Of a stretch of 64,000 nt of DNA, positions 1-25,412 are shown piece by piece (the stretch's first letter is position 1; each line of letters starts with the position of its first letter). The DNA is taken from positions 6,472,064 to 6,536,063 of the forward strand of contig NC_067115.1 in the NCBI RefSeq assembly GCF_021347895.1, read 5' to 3'. Position numbers and translations under genes: made by a program. The notes beneath the pieces were generated by a model. That model was given only the letters and a program-made list of their open reading frames with translations. It did not search any database and was not told the DNA's origin. Source of the DNA: Acanthochromis polyacanthus. Lineage: Eukaryota > Chordata > Actinopteri > Pomacentridae.

Positions 1-217
1 TCTGCCTGGCTGATGACGCAGCAGGTTAAAGGTTAACCAGAAGCTCGGAGCTTCATGCTGTCCACAGGAGCATGAAATGAGCCTGGACACTCCTCTGTGC
101 TGTTACTGCTTAGTTGACGAAACTGTAACAATGACAACCTGAGCTTGTTGTGTATGAAAACCTGTTAAAACTACCAGACTGAGTTAAAGGAACTGCTGGA
201 TGAAGGAGCGATCACAG
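1..217 (+). other. rps6kb2: Candidate non-coding 5' exon of rps6kb2
   Basis: A strong donor (CACAG|GTGAGA) closes this stretch at 217. The next good acceptor upstream of the kinase start is at 3249. Joining the two puts an in-frame TGA six codons before the ATG at 3251, so this exon would be untranslated and the ATG would be the true start. The transcription start is not visible and may lie outside the window. The assignment is inferred from splice signals only. Confidence 0.45.
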
Positions 218-3200
218 GTGAGACGCTAGTTAGCATTAGCATGTTTTCATTTTGCTCGCTACCTGTCAAACCAGCTGTCAGCGTGCGTTAGCAAACATTT
301 AACACCGTCAACTACTATTTATCCGTTTTCAGCAAAAACTGCCTCCCTAATAAGTTACAGATAAACTGTAGACATGAATTATCTCAGTGGAGCCACAGCA
401 TTTGCTGTCATGTTTACTCACATGTTGTTTTGATTGCCATCTGATTTAGCTAAGTAGCATGCGAACGTTAGAAACTCAGCTAGCCGTCTAACAGAACTTG
501 ACACTTGATATAACGAAAAAAGGAGTTGGTATCCAATATCTGAAGCCACATAGCTTCTGACAGGAGCTCAGAGACGGTTTGTTTTCATGTGTCGCCTTTA
601 TGGTATAGCAGTGCTGCGTTTCACCGAGGTGTTTTGGTGGAAGCTAGGCTAAGGTAAGGGTTTGGCTAGGCTGGATATTTTTAGGGTTTCCCACACCTTT
701 ATGTTTAACTCTGTGGTTTTCAACGCTGAGCCAGCTACAGCAGGGGAAGGCGACGCTGAAGTTTACCTCCCTGTCTCCTTGTTGAACTAAATCAGATCTG
801 ACATGCAAAAATGTCGCGTTTGTTTGATCACAACCTGATCCGTTTTAGTACAGATAGTGCTTTTTGTGTTTCAGCATCTGAGAATGCGTTTTAAACAGCT
901 TCTCCTCGTTGATCTAGTACGGCTTTGTCATATCTAAGAGCAGTGTTTTTATGTCTAGACCTGGTCTGTCATAGTTCAGATGGTTGAAATAGCCGTTTTG
1001 TGTGTTTTCAGAATCTAAAAGTGTATTTTAAACAGCTTGTCCTAATTAATCCAGTCCAGATCTGACATATCTACAGATGTTGTTGTTTTTTTTTTTTTTA
1101 ATTTTTTAAACTAAACCTAGTCTGTTGTGGCCTTGATGGTGGAATTGCCATTTTGCACGTTTCATAATCTGAAAATGTATTTTCAACCACTTCTCCTGCT
1201 CGAGCTACTCTAGATTTGACATAATTGTGAGGTGTTTTTTTCTTTCCACAAACCTGGAACAGTTAAAACCTGAAACTATTGAGGCAGTCAATGGAGTCTA
1301 CATGTTAATCAGGTTTGATAAGTATAGGTTCTGGACCCAGTGTATTGCTGTCTAAATGGACAAAAACAGTGTAATCACTCTTTTATGAATGCAATACACA
1401 TTAAACAAATGTCAAAGTGACAACTTGCTGTATAAGATATGTAGAATGAAGGGATTTTGTTGATGCATCACTTAGCTTAGATTTGGTAAATTTTCCTGAC
1501 AAAACGAGATGTTGCATGTGAACCATCAGAAGGTTGATGAGTCTTCCTGTTTTTATGACTCTGATAAATATTGCAAATTTTGGTGCTCTTTTTTGACAAA
1601 GATAAAATGCTATTCAAACCCACTGACAGGTTTAGGGTTCACAAGGTTAAACAGAACAATTTAACAATAACAAGTGGTACAAAACAAACAAAATCTGTCT
1701 TTTACTGTTTCAGCTGTTTCTTAACTTCCTCTCAGCTGTTGAGGTGGATGGAACCTGTGACACATAGTTAGAAAATGCTAAACCCATTGTCACTTCATGG
1801 GTTTGACACATTGTGTTTTTATGCATCAACATTTCTTAAATCCCTTGTTGTCAGTTGTGGTAGATCAGAGATGGATGTTGGTTGGCACTCATTTGAGCAA
1901 CGGTAGAACTTACCTGTACGATTACACATTGCTTTTTTCCTGTATGTCCAATGCATTTACAGATCAATAACAACCACAGAATCATGCTGTATGAAATACA
2001 GAGGTTAGAAATCCTCAGTCTGCTGTTTGCCTTTCAATCAGCAAAAACTACATGTTTGACTTGCATGATAGTTGGAGAGTTATAGAGCATGGGTAAAGGA
2101 AGACTAATGAGAAGGTAACATTTAATCATCATCTAAGCAAATTAGGATAAAATGTTAGTTTCAGGAATTAATCTGGTTTCCCACTGCAGCATTGAAAAAC
2201 AAGCAACTTTCCTGCGAGTCTTGGTTTATGGTGATGTTTTATACTGGCATGAATCAGCCGTGACTCTTAGGCAAGCCTCTGTTTATCACTTTGCATCAAG
2301 ATTTTTATACCCATCACATTTAATTATATGCTAAGTTGGGCTGCCCCTCCCTCTGTGTAAGGTGTAATAAACTCTGGGTATCATTTATTTATAAGGCCCA
2401 TTACGTTTGTGTTTTTTTAACCACCTTAAATTGCTTCACTGATTGGATTATGTTGCAGGTGCAGGTTGGTTTTACTGACCTCTGAAATCCTTGAACAACC
2501 TGCAGGACCAGCTAAAGCTGGACTAATTTTTATCCTCGGGACAATTCAGGTCTTTAATGTAATCCTCTCTCACCATCAGTTGTTCTTGCTTTGATTATTT
2601 CCTCGTGTTTTAAGTTCAAATTGCTGTGTTCATTCTCAGTGGTTTCATTATTTAACTAATTTGCCCTCTAAACAATTTTATTACTGATTCCATCTTAATT
2701 TCTTAAAATTTGTATCCCTGCATCTTTCATTTAATTGTGTCTTTGCTTGACCTTATTGTAAATAAGGGATCTACTGCAATGCAGCCTTCAAATTAAGGTA
2801 GACTGATAAATTAAACTATGAGATAGGACTTAAATTCTGGCTGAGGACTGTTTGCCCTTCTAGTTTACATCGTGGTATGAGTATATATTGTAATATTGTT
2901 TTCAGGAATTAAAATTTGTCATAGATAATGTAACACATTGGAATCTTGTTTTGCCAAATGCCAAAATTCTTGTAAAGTTAATGTATAAAGCAGTCAAACT
3001 CATTTGTTTGCAGCTTAATAAGATACCAGATCAGGTCACAGCAGAATCAACACATTTCTGTTGTCTCAGTTTTGTCAGATCGCCCAACCCTGGTCTGACA
3101 AAGCAGACCTGTTTTAGTGTTCCTGTGATCTCTTTTCTCTGTTCTGTCAGTATAGATCGTGGCAGATGTGTTCTTTACCCATTCCTCAGCAGCTGAATCT

Positions 3201-3249
3201 TCTACAAAGCTGATGTCAACCCTGTTTGACTGTAAAGCTTCTGTTTCAG
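218..3249 (+). other. Intron 1 of rps6kb2
   Basis: AT-rich sequence between the candidate 5' exon and the first coding exon. The first 1 kb may contain promoter-proximal regulatory sequence. I see no exon, transposon ends or conserved ORF in it. Confidence 0.4.
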
Positions 3250-3250
3250 G

Positions 3251-16312
<13,062 letters not shown>

Positions 16313-16575
16313 AGGGGAAATCTTGGTCACATTAACGTTTTCTTTAGCATACAGTAAGTGTTGAGGCAGAGAGGGTGAAGGGTTTTTGCTAGAATCATGC
16401 TTTTTGAAGTGGTTTACGTTAGAGAAGTCGAAAACATCAGTTTGAAGCTGTCAGTGTGTTTTTTTTCTCTTTCATATCTTACATGACAACGTAAAAATGG
16501 AATATAGGTACAGCTACTGCCGGTCACTGTCCAGCATTTTTTGTTCATTGTCGCGACTTTCCAGGAGCTCACTGG

Positions 16576-16581
16576 ATTAAA
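16576..16581 (+). other. Possible polyadenylation signal (ATTAAA) of rps6kb2
   Basis: First AATAAA-type hexamer after the stop codon, 264 nt downstream and before the Tc1 remnant at 16645. Weak evidence; a longer 3' UTR is possible. Confidence 0.3.
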
Positions 16582-16644
16582 GTAGAATTTTTATACATTT
16601 ACAAAAGAACCTGAGTTTAAAGCTTTATTTACAGCTTCACACAC

Positions 16645-17537
16645 CAGTCAGCCACAACATTAAAACCACCTGACAAATACTGTCAGTCTCCCCTTTTGAA
16701 TGACCGAAGCCTGGAGTCCATAGACCTCTGAAGGTGGCTTGTTCCATCAGAAACCATGACATCAGCAGCAGATCCTTTAAATTCTGGAAGTTGCGACGTA
16801 GAGCCTTTATGATTAAACTTGTTTTTCCAGAAAATCCAGCACTTGAACTCTTTGTCATGTTCCTCACATCATTCCTGAACAGTGTCTGCAGTGTGACAGG
16901 AAGCATCATCCGGCTGAAAGCGGCCATTGGAGAATATCACTGCTATGAAGGAGTGGATGTGGTCGGCAGGAATGTTTAAATGTGAAAATAACATCCACAT
17001 GTAGTCAGGGCTCAAGGTTTTAACAGCAGAACATTGTCAAGAGCATCTCGCTGCCTCCACTGGCTCGCCTTCTCGTCGTCGTGCAATTTTTTTCAAAGTA
17101 AATGAAAACAGAAAACACTATTAATCATACCAGCCCACCTTCTGTATCTTCATGGTCCAGTTTTTAGGAGTTTTCAGTGGTGGACAGGAGTCGGCATAGA
17201 CGGGTGCTCTGACAGCTTTCTATTTTTGTGCTACAGTTTGAAACCACCAACCACTAGCCTTCTTTCGGCGTCCATGTCTGTGTCTCTGGTTCCCCGGTTG
17301 TCCAATGTTGGATACTTTTGGTAACTACCGCAGTACTCCTGCTGTTTTGGAGGTACTTTGGTCCAGTCATCCACCATCAGTTTGTTTAAAATCTCTCGGA
17401 TCTTCATGCTGCACATTTTCCCTGCTGCCGACATCAACGTCAAGAACTCACTGTTCACCTGCTGCCTAAAAAATCCCACCCCAGTGATGAATGTTAATCA
17501 CTTCACCTTTCAGTGGTTTTAATGTTATGGCTGATTG
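16645..17537 (-). mobile_element. Degenerate Tc1-like transposon, CAGCCATAACATTA family
   Basis: Ends are inverted copies of TCAGCCAYAACATTAAAACC. The minus strand at 16680-16820 reads RNFQNLKDLLLMSW followed by ATFRGL, matching the C-terminal end of a common fish Tc1-family transposase. Further blocks match with many indels. It lies about 330 bp after the rps6kb2 stop and may be part of the 3' transcribed region. Confidence 0.82.
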
Positions 17538-19414
17538 GGTTGTCTCTGCACTTTTAGTTCTGTCACACTGTCGTGCTACACGTGGGAAACAGTCCAACCC
17601 ATATTCCCTCCAGAAAGCTCTAGAATAAGTTCAACAGAACCGTTTATTTCTCTCCACCATCCTACCTAAATGTACAGTGAAGGTCAGGTAAATGATGGAT
17701 TGAACAGTGTTTCATCTTGTATATACATGCTAGTATAATTACAGCAAAGGGAAGCTGTGATGTAAAATTTTGAAGATTTAATTAATTCGTCAGCTTTTAA
17801 TTAGCTCATCAGACTTTGTGAAAAAAGGGTTGCCTATCACAGACTGACGTTTTAGTTAGAGAACTGATTGAAGTCCTGACTCATTTTCATTAGGGTTGAC
17901 ACGCAGATTTGAACATGAAAGTAGGACGTTTAGGTCATATGTTGAGGTTATATCCTGTACATATCTACTGAATGAAATGCTGCATCGCACATAAGATAAT
18001 CATGAATGTCAGATTTTGTGTTTATTTCTGAAAATTGTGACATTTGTCATTGTTTCTCTGAGCTTTCTTAACAGAGAAGTCTCATGTCTGCTGCCAAAGT
18101 TGTGCACACATGCCATCCTTAGATTGCACAGATGGACCAATCACACTTTAGAATACTGTGATTGATAATTTTAATCGGTACGCTGGTTGTAATCATCCAT
18201 CTTCAAACTAGCTGCTGTTTAGTTACCAAAATATTTTCCATAAACACATGCGCATGTCAGTACAGTGTAAACTCAAAACAGTCTGTTAAAAATGGTGCTT
18301 TCAAAAACAAAAATCTTGTATAAAAAAAATGAAAGAAAAGAATATTTTTGGTTACAGAACAAAACATATTTTTACACATGGAACCTCGGACAAATAATGT
18401 TAATAAAAAAACGTTAAAATGCTTGGTTGTCACTGCCCGACGCACCTGTAAGGTGTAAAATCACTGCAGGTAATCTGAGTCTCACACTTGGATGGATCAC
18501 AGAGGGCTACTCTGTTCATTTGGTGCCAGAATTCTTTTGCTGTTTGATTAATTAATTTATTTTTGTACCACAAATGATAAATTAAGATAATTATACCTAA
18601 TTCTGACCCACATCTCTCTGTCTTGTATAATTACAGCAGAAAACAGCTTCTGGCACTAAAACCACATGCAGCTCTTCAAGAGACAAAATCTTGTTGAACA
18701 GGGATTAGATAAACATTAAACAGAAATTGGGTCAACTATACAGCTTTAAATCACTTCCTCCACTACAGTGACACATTAACAGTTGAAGGTGGAAACACCC
18801 CCACAGATTTGAATTAGTTGCTGGATGAAGCTAACTTGTGTAAATCATCCATTTGCTTTCATGCTCATCATGTTGCCTGTCGCTCATGGTTAGCTGGGGA
18901 GTAAAGAATGTATTTTATAGGTGTAAACTATCCTTTACATTGTGTACAGTTCTAAGGTTCTCAATCATTCAGAATTTAAATAGTCACACAAATAAATGCA
19001 GATAAAATATGTAATAGAACCATGAAATTGTGAAATGAGCCACCGAAGTTTTGGCTGTGCTGCAAGTGTGATTCTAGACACAACAATGCCCGTCAGTCCA
19101 CTTTCTGCACTGATATTCATACTGACAGTGTGACAGCAGAGGATGAACCTCGTCCACTGTCTCAAAGTTTTGAACAGACATTTGTTGTTTTCAGAGGGTG
19201 AGTCCCACTGACTGATTTCTTCTCTGGCGGCACCATGAAGTTCACGTTTTAGTTTTTTTTTGCAGTGAAATATCTCAACTATTGATGGGTTTGTTGATTG
19301 TCAGGAGGTTGTAGTAAAAACATGCATGCTACTCTATAGATGAATTGGTCAATCTTTAAAGACTCCATGCGTTCTTGTAGAGCCCTATTAGGTCAGACTT
19401 TTAATTTCTGACCA
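17538..19414. other. Intergenic, no gene seen
   Basis: AT-rich sequence between two transposon remnants. No exon-like ORF or repeat ends recognised; a long rps6kb2 3' UTR cannot be excluded. Confidence 0.4.
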
Positions 19415-19416
19415 TA

Positions 19417-20011
19417 TGAGGGGTGATCAAAAAGTTCAGAGCTGATTTATGTGTGGCTGCCATCCTTGTTGATGTCGTCTTCTTGTGCCACGGCTTCCAG
19501 TGCTCCTGCAACACTTGAAACACTCCCTTGTAAGTCCTGTCATGTAGACATTTCAAGCACCATTTGTGACTCTTCAGACACCTCAGGATGTTACAGAACT
19601 GTCAGAAATGTGGCCTGACAGTCGACCCCTGGGGGACAAATTCCCAGTGCACAGCCATGAAGAACACATAGAATATGTTCCTGGTGCTCCTGACCTGATG
19701 CTCCTTCTCCACTTTTGGAGACCATGGCTTTTCCACTGTGAAAACTTCAGTTTGGTCTCTGGATGGTAACCGCAGACCCTCCTCTGGTCACCATGATGAT
19801 CTTCCTCACAAAGGTTGAATCATCCAGCTGCTAAATGACACAGAATGTGATGCTCGTTCTCTGGGAAACTTTAAGCTCCATTGTGAAATCACTAATGTGC
19901 AGCTGCCAGTGGTCACGAAAACATCTGAAAAGGTCCTGTCTTGTCTCTTGACTTGTGACAGTTACTGTTCACACAAACAGACCAGTATCAGGAAAGTTTG
20001 ATCACCTCTCA
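19417..20011. mobile_element. Mariner-like non-autonomous element
   Basis: Left end TGAGGGGTGATCAAAAAGTT and right end (other strand) TGAGAGGTGATCAAAC, flanked by TA on both sides. The interior resembles the copy at 5005-5785. About 595 bp, no transposase. Confidence 0.78.
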
Positions 20012-20013
20012 TA

Positions 20014-22439
20014 TCCCTGTAAACCTAAAACCATTCCCATAATCCTGAGCAGGACTGCTAATGAGCAGCTTTCAGGGAGATATTCCCTATTATTATTTAG
20101 CATTTAGCTCAAAGCTGCTTTTTAAGGAGGCCGTATTTGGTTATTTGAGTTCCTCTTTTCCTGCTATGTGTCTTCTGCAAACTTACAAAGCCCAAAGTCC
20201 ACACCAAAAGTTCTGTCTTACACAAAATTCTTACTTGCCTGACACACCTGGTTTTAAGTCAAGATTTTTCTTCTACCTACATCACCTTGTGACTGATTTG
20301 CACAACTCCTGACTAGCAGCTAATTTAGCATAAACTGAAGCAAAGAGTGTTCAGCTGCCTCCCATTCCGACATACTTTCCTCACTAGAGCTGCTTCTTCA
20401 GTAACTGCATCTGTGTACTCCGAGATCTGTGGTTACTAACCAACATTACCTGGCTTCCATCAGTCTGTCTGACCAGTCAGAGCACACTGAACTTTTCTGG
20501 TCCTTAGAGAGACAGGACTTAAAATTTCAGACAGAAAATCAGAGAGAGAGAGAGAGAGACGCTGAAGGAATATACAGTGGTAGAAAAATGTTTTTGAACA
20601 GAAGAGCATGTGAACATATTCTAGTTGACCTTAAAATAAACCCTAAAAAATACAGTTTTGAAGCTGTAAATAGCCTCACGTGGGCTTCTTAAAGTTCACC
20701 TCAGTGTTTTTGGGCAGTCAGACTGAAATTAATGTTGTGGAATAAGATGATTTTGACACAGAAACTGCCAAAATTCAGTGACAATGAGCTCAATTCACAA
20801 TTTCATGGTTATATAATGTATATTTTTTTCATATGATTTGATTTTTTTGTGTCTCCAAAGAAATGAATCACCTGCTTTATTTATGGATTTTTTGTTTTGT
20901 TTGTTTGTTTGTTTTTAAATCAAGGAAGATACCTGTTGTCCTGCTCCTGTTTGCAGATCAGTCCAGCTCACAGCAGCTAGAAACAGGTCCAACGCAGAAA
21001 GTCTTCCTACTTTCCTCCACCAGCATTCTCTCATTTACACATTCTGTATATACTGGATGCACAAACAGCCTGTGTGCCCACTGTTGCTCGTAATTCTTTA
21101 CGTTGTAATACCGCTGTAAGAATACAGTGGTACAGTATGAACTGTGGAACATCATGAATTGTAAACTCATTAACTCGTAAAATATGCAGTTGGACAGCAG
21201 GAACGAGGCTTAGCCGTGTTCTGTTGTGTATATTTATCTACATGATTACTCCTTACTATAGAGTGATAAATATATGATTGCCGTGAAAAGGATTCTACAT
21301 TTGAATTCAGAAAAATAGGATTGAGTTGCTTATTTTTGTGATCATTGCTTTTTTTTTTGTCTTGTATTTCTTCTTCTAACTGATGAATGTGTTAAGAATA
21401 AAAATGATTTCATTGCTGACTTGTGTTAATTTATGCAGGGGGGAAGCAGGACTATAACTCACTGTGATGTGCAATGTGTCATCAGAGCTGCAGGTAATCT
21501 GCAAATAATGATTATTTTTTAATATCTTTTTGATTAATTGACTCGATGTTTGATCGATGAAATGTTGCAAAATGGGTTTCCCAAAGCCTAAGATGACAAA
21601 TGCTTTGTTTTGTCCTGAAGATCTTCCGTTTACTGTCACAGAGGAGGAAAAAAATAGAAAAATATTCACATTCGGTAAGCCACATTTACAGAATTTAGAA
21701 TGGGCCTTTTCTAAAAAAATACTCAAATTGATAAATTGATAATGAAAATAGGCTATTAATATAATAGTTTAAATGTATTTTTTTTGACATTTCTTGCTTC
21801 AAAAGCACAGGATAACTTCAAGATTTGTTTTTATTTTTTAATGAGAACTCTTTAAGCATTCTCATTAAGTCTAAAAACACCAAACATTCTGATTTATTAA
21901 ATTAAATTCCAATAGATGTTTGTCCATATGTTCCCAAAGCTGTGAAAAAGACATTATTTTAAAAAATGGTAGAAATGCCAGATCTTTGGTAGTTGTTTTG
22001 TGGCACAACATGTTGAGTTCCAGCTTGGATTTGCTTGTCTGTTGACACAGGAGATCTTTATTGAAATGTAGAAGAAAATGTGGTGCATGTGACAACATGG
22101 CAGTCTGTGTCAGGTTGGTGATTTAGAAGAAAGCTAACGCTAATTAAGCAGCATGCCATCAGGCAGCATCGTTAACAAAAATGGAATGAGTAGATTTAGA
22201 TGAAAATAGAGGAAATAGCTCATTATCTAGGATGGTTCCCTCTTTAGCTGAAGGATTTACATTTAAAGACATATTTCATTTAATCGTGTTTAAATAAAAC
22301 ATTACAGATCACTGTAAAATGTTACTGCTCTGTACACCACCACTACTTTGAACTTCTCTTCAGTTGTTTTTCACTCAGATACAAATTAGGTAGTTAAAAG
22401 TTGCCGTAAGTAATATTTTTTCTGGATCAACAATTAGTC
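20014..22439. other. Intergenic, no gene seen
   Basis: AT-rich, with a short (GA)n run near 20541-20560 and a well-formed AATAAA near 21395. No ORF that I can assign. Confidence 0.4.
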
Positions 22440-22715
22440 AAGGTTCCAGTGCCAAAAACATTGAATGATTATCGACCAGTGGCACTGACTTCCTTAGAAA
22501 TAAAAGGATTTGAACAAATCATGAAGCAGAGCATTGTGTTGATGACACAGAGAGTCACTGACCTTCTCCAATTGACTTAGCAGCATGAAGATGGGGAGGA
22601 TTCCACAGTAACTTTGCTCAATCTAGTAGTTGGACACTTGGAAGGAATGAGGACTTATGCTTGTTTATGTTTTCTTGATTTCTTATCTGCTTTTAATAGT
22701 GTGTAGCCTTATCCC
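22440..22715 (+). pseudogene. LINE reverse-transcriptase fragment (L2/Rex1-like)
   Basis: One frame reads KVPVPKTLNDYRPVALTSLE, then IKGFEQIMKQ, a TAG stop, then LLNLVVGHLEGMR and CLCFLDFLSAFNSV before another stop. NDYRPVALTS and the LDFxSAFNxV motif around the first catalytic Asp are hallmarks of non-LTR retrotransposon reverse transcriptase (CR1/L2/Rex clades). The two in-frame stops and the missing remainder of the domain show an old truncated copy. Related but shifted reading may continue to about 22870. Confidence 0.85.
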
Positions 22716-22938
22716 TATATACTGCAGTCAATTCCGCCTGAAATTTCTACTGAAGATGTACCCAAAGTGAATTGAATGCTGTTCTTGAACTGTTTGGAGT
22801 ACATGCATGGTTACAAGATTGGTTGAAATGACTTTACTGATTTCAAGACATGTTTTGGACAAAATATTTTACTGGTTTGTTTTGTCTGGATGTCCAAGGT
22901 TGGATTATGGCCGTTTTTGTGGAATATTTTCATCTGTG

Positions 22939-23010
22939 ACAAATTATTATCTGTATTGCACAGATTTTATTTAAATAAAATCTGTTCCTTGGCAGACCCG
23001 TTTTATTTAA
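22939..23010 (+). repeat. 72-bp direct repeat, left copy, with palindrome
   Basis: Matches 25341-25412 with three mismatches by eye. It contains a perfect 26-bp palindrome (22960-22985, half-site ACAGATTTTATTT) and overlaps an 18-bp one (23000-23017). It bounds the inverted coiled-coil cassette on its 3' side. Confidence 0.9.
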
Positions 23011-23020
23011 ATAAAACCTT

Positions 23021-23199
23021 TGGACGAGGTAGCGGCTTTCGTCTTTGTCATCAGGGTTTTCACAATCGCTCTTTGTCTGGTCCCTCACCTAGAACCAATT
23101 TGCCTTGGGAGACCCTACCGGGGGCTATTGCCCCGGACAATATAGCTCCCAGGATCACAGGGACACTCAAACCCCTCCACCGCAATAAGGTGGCGATTC
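23021..23199 (-). mobile_element. RTE-type retrotransposon 5'-leader-like segment, copy A
   Basis: The minus strand reads GGTGGAGGGGTTTGAGTGTC, CCTGGGAGCTAT, then TAGGGTCTCCCAAGGC and GGTTCTAGGTGAGGGACCAG. I recognise this pattern as the GC-rich leader preceding the endonuclease ORF in fish RTE-type LINEs. It follows the coiled-coil ORF exactly as in the other cassette copy (41641 onward) and is truncated at about 23021. The family assignment is from memory of the pattern, not a search. Confidence 0.6.
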
Positions 23200-23214
23200 T
23201 TTAGAGGGAACACA

Positions 23215-23345
23215 GAACACACAGGACGCAGGACAGGACACAAGACAAGACAGGACACAAGACAGGAGAGGACAGGACAGGAAAGGAAAGGAGGAATATA
23301 AAGAAAGAGTAGTAGGGAAAGGAAAGGATGGAAGGAAAGGGAAGA
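23215..23345 (-). repeat. Purine-rich minisatellite (AGGAC/AGACA-type) after the coiled-coil pseudogene
   Basis: Irregular tandem units of GGACA, AAGACA and GGAAA, pyrimidine-rich on the sense strand of the cassette. The matching tract in the intact cassette (41520-41640) is shorter. Confidence 0.75.
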
Positions 23346-23428
23346 AATAGAGAGGATGAGGGTGACAGAGGTTGAAGAGGTGAGGAGAAAGGAGGCAGAA
23401 GGGTTGAGGAGATGGAGGAAGGGGGAGG

Positions 23429-24507
23429 CTACTCCGCCTTCTTGTTGCCCTTGAGCCAACTCCAGAAGCTCTTTTTCTTATTCTTGGATTTCTTCTCCTG
23501 CTCCTGTTGTTCATTTGCTTCTGCTTGTTCATTTGTCTCCTCGATCACCTCATCACTTGTTTTTTTGTTGCTCTTTCTACCTTTGGGCCTACTGAAAAAC
23601 TTGAAGAGTCTCTTTTTGTGTTTGTTTCCTGGCTGGTCTGAAAGAAGCCCACTTCGTCGTCCTCTGTCTCTTCTTCAGAATCATCAGATTCATTCGAAGA
23701 CTCAAGAATGTTTGGATATTGTGGAGCAGCTACTTTGAGTGTGAGACTTTCTCCAGGTTCTTCAGCTGCATTCAGGATGTCACAGCTTCTGTTTTCTGTC
23801 TCCTGCAGCTTCTCACTGGGTTCCATGCATGTTGCAGCCTCTAGAGTCTCTTGAACATGTGGGCCTTCTGCAGCCTGGTCCTGCTGCTGCCTGGACAGCA
23901 CTGAGCTGGAGTTGATGTTCTCCAGCTCCGCTGAGGACTTCTCTGTCTGCAGGAATTCAGAGTGCTGCATTGAAGCCTCCCTGTAAAACTGCTGCAGCTG
24001 TTTGTGAGCCTCCTGCAGTTGGGCAGTCAGCTCTCTGTTCCTCTCTTCTTCCAGACTGTGCCTGGATTCCGCCTCCTGCAGTTTGTCAGTCAGCTTATCC
24101 ACCTCAGACTTCCATTCCTTGATCTCACAGGCCAACGATTGCTGCTTGGTTCGGTGTCGGCATACCTGCAGCATCATGTCTGTCTTTATTTTTTGCTGAG
24201 TTCTGAGGCTGTCACTGGTCTCTCTCAGCTGGTTCCGATACTCGGCTACCTGCATCCTCAGAGAAACGATTTCTTTCCTCTGACTCCTCGAGGTGTTCTG
24301 GACGTCGGTTGTCCTTCCCCTGAGGAAATCGAGAAGGCGCATCTGGGTCTCAGTTTCTACCTTGAGCTGAGCTCTTTGTTTTGAGCACCCAACCCGAATC
24401 AAATCTACTTTGTTTCATTCGAGACTCTTGACAACCGATGCCTCCCAGTCCTCTATTTGTTTCTGTACTTTAAGTTCCACGGTGTGCTTGGCTTTGTTTG
24501 CTTCCAT
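23429..24507 (-). pseudogene. Decayed copy of the 359-residue coiled-coil ORF
   Basis: Nearly identical to the intact ORF at 40371-41450 but on the opposite strand. Two lesions are visible. Codon 31, Gln in the intact copy, is TGA here (24415-24417). A run of six A is five here (sense strand, near 23613-23617), shifting the frame just before the basic tail. An open stretch from 24402 to 23545 remains, but it lacks the first 37 residues and has a wrong C-terminus. Promoter-side sequence and the leader-like 3' segment are kept. Function of the parent is unknown. Confidence 0.9.
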
Positions 24508-24794
24508 CTTGCTTCTGTGCGCTTACAGTCAGTACTTGCCTAGAGTCCAGCATTAGTAAAAAACTGTTTCTGAAACTTTTGAGTCACCTCTGACATCATT
24601 GTGATGTCATCAGCACCATAGCTTTGTGAAGTCATCAACAGAATGTGCCTTTGAGTTTTCACTGGCAGTTCTTCAGTGGTCCTGTTGTGGATGAATTCTA
24701 CAGCAGAGTTCTAGAATCTTTCTTGTGTTTTTCAGTTGTCTGTTGATCTGTTTTTTTTTTCAAACTGAAAGTTTGAAACGAATCAGTTTCAAAG
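24508..24794 (-). repeat. Upstream region of the cassette, copy A
   Basis: About 290 bp matching 40083-40370 in the intact cassette, in the same orientation relative to the ORF. Contains the pair TGACATCA / TGATGTCA and a TTCTAGAA site. Homology stops abruptly at 24794. Probable promoter/5' UTR of the cassette (inference). Confidence 0.75.
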
Positions 24795-25171
24795 TCTCTG
24801 GGGCTTTGAGGAAGTACAGTGTTGATTTTATTTCTCCATTTTAATGTGGAACAACTTGATTTTGCTTTTTGAGGAGAATATAAAGAAAAAGAACTTTCCA
24901 TTCAGCCAAAGATGTATCTACGAAACCCTGGTTTCAATGAGGTAAATACTGATGCAATCAGTAATCTGACCTTTTTAGATTGTATATCTGTTGACATTAT
25001 TTTGTTAAAATCTTTCTTCACTTTGACACGGAAGGCTCATATTTTTGTAAATGCTTGCTGACTCCCTTAGACTCTCCAGACTCAGTGGAAATATTTGGAA
25101 TAAATGTCTCAGAAGATGAGATGAGACATTTTAGTTAATCCAGCAGGGGGGACATTTGAATTGTTGCAGCA
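24795..25171. other. Sequence between cassette A and its tail block
   Basis: AT-rich, no counterpart found in cassette B. No ORF or ends recognised. Confidence 0.4.
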
Positions 25172-25412
25172 GCAAAGATAGTGCCAACATTTTGAAAAAG
25201 TAGTTCAAAAATTAAAAAATGATCAAAATAATACAAGATATGCAAAAGTACTGATTATAGAAATAACATTATTTCACACACCAATGGTAATGCATAGATT
25301 CTTTCACAAATGGAAATGTTGACATAAGTATTAAGATTACACAAATTATCATCTATATTGCACAGATTTTATTTAAATAAAATCTGTTCCTTGGCAGACC
25401 CATTTTATTTAA
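25172..25412 (+). repeat. Tail block H, copy A (includes the right 72-bp repeat)
   Basis: Begins GCAAAGATAGTGCCAACATT. About 240 bp match 42453-42694 in the same plus-strand orientation, although the associated ORFs point in opposite directions. Ends in the 72-bp palindromic repeat (25341-25412). Confidence 0.88.

Noticed and set aside
23167..23532. Open reading frames of 114-121 codons in the pyrimidine/purine tract
   Set aside because: Low-complexity translation of a minisatellite, antisense or out of frame to the real ORF; a shadow of the cassette.
22939..25412. 72-bp direct repeats as LTRs of a small retrotransposon
   Set aside because: No TG...CA termini, primer-binding site or polypurine tract, and no matching target duplication; treated as an unexplained palindromic repeat instead.
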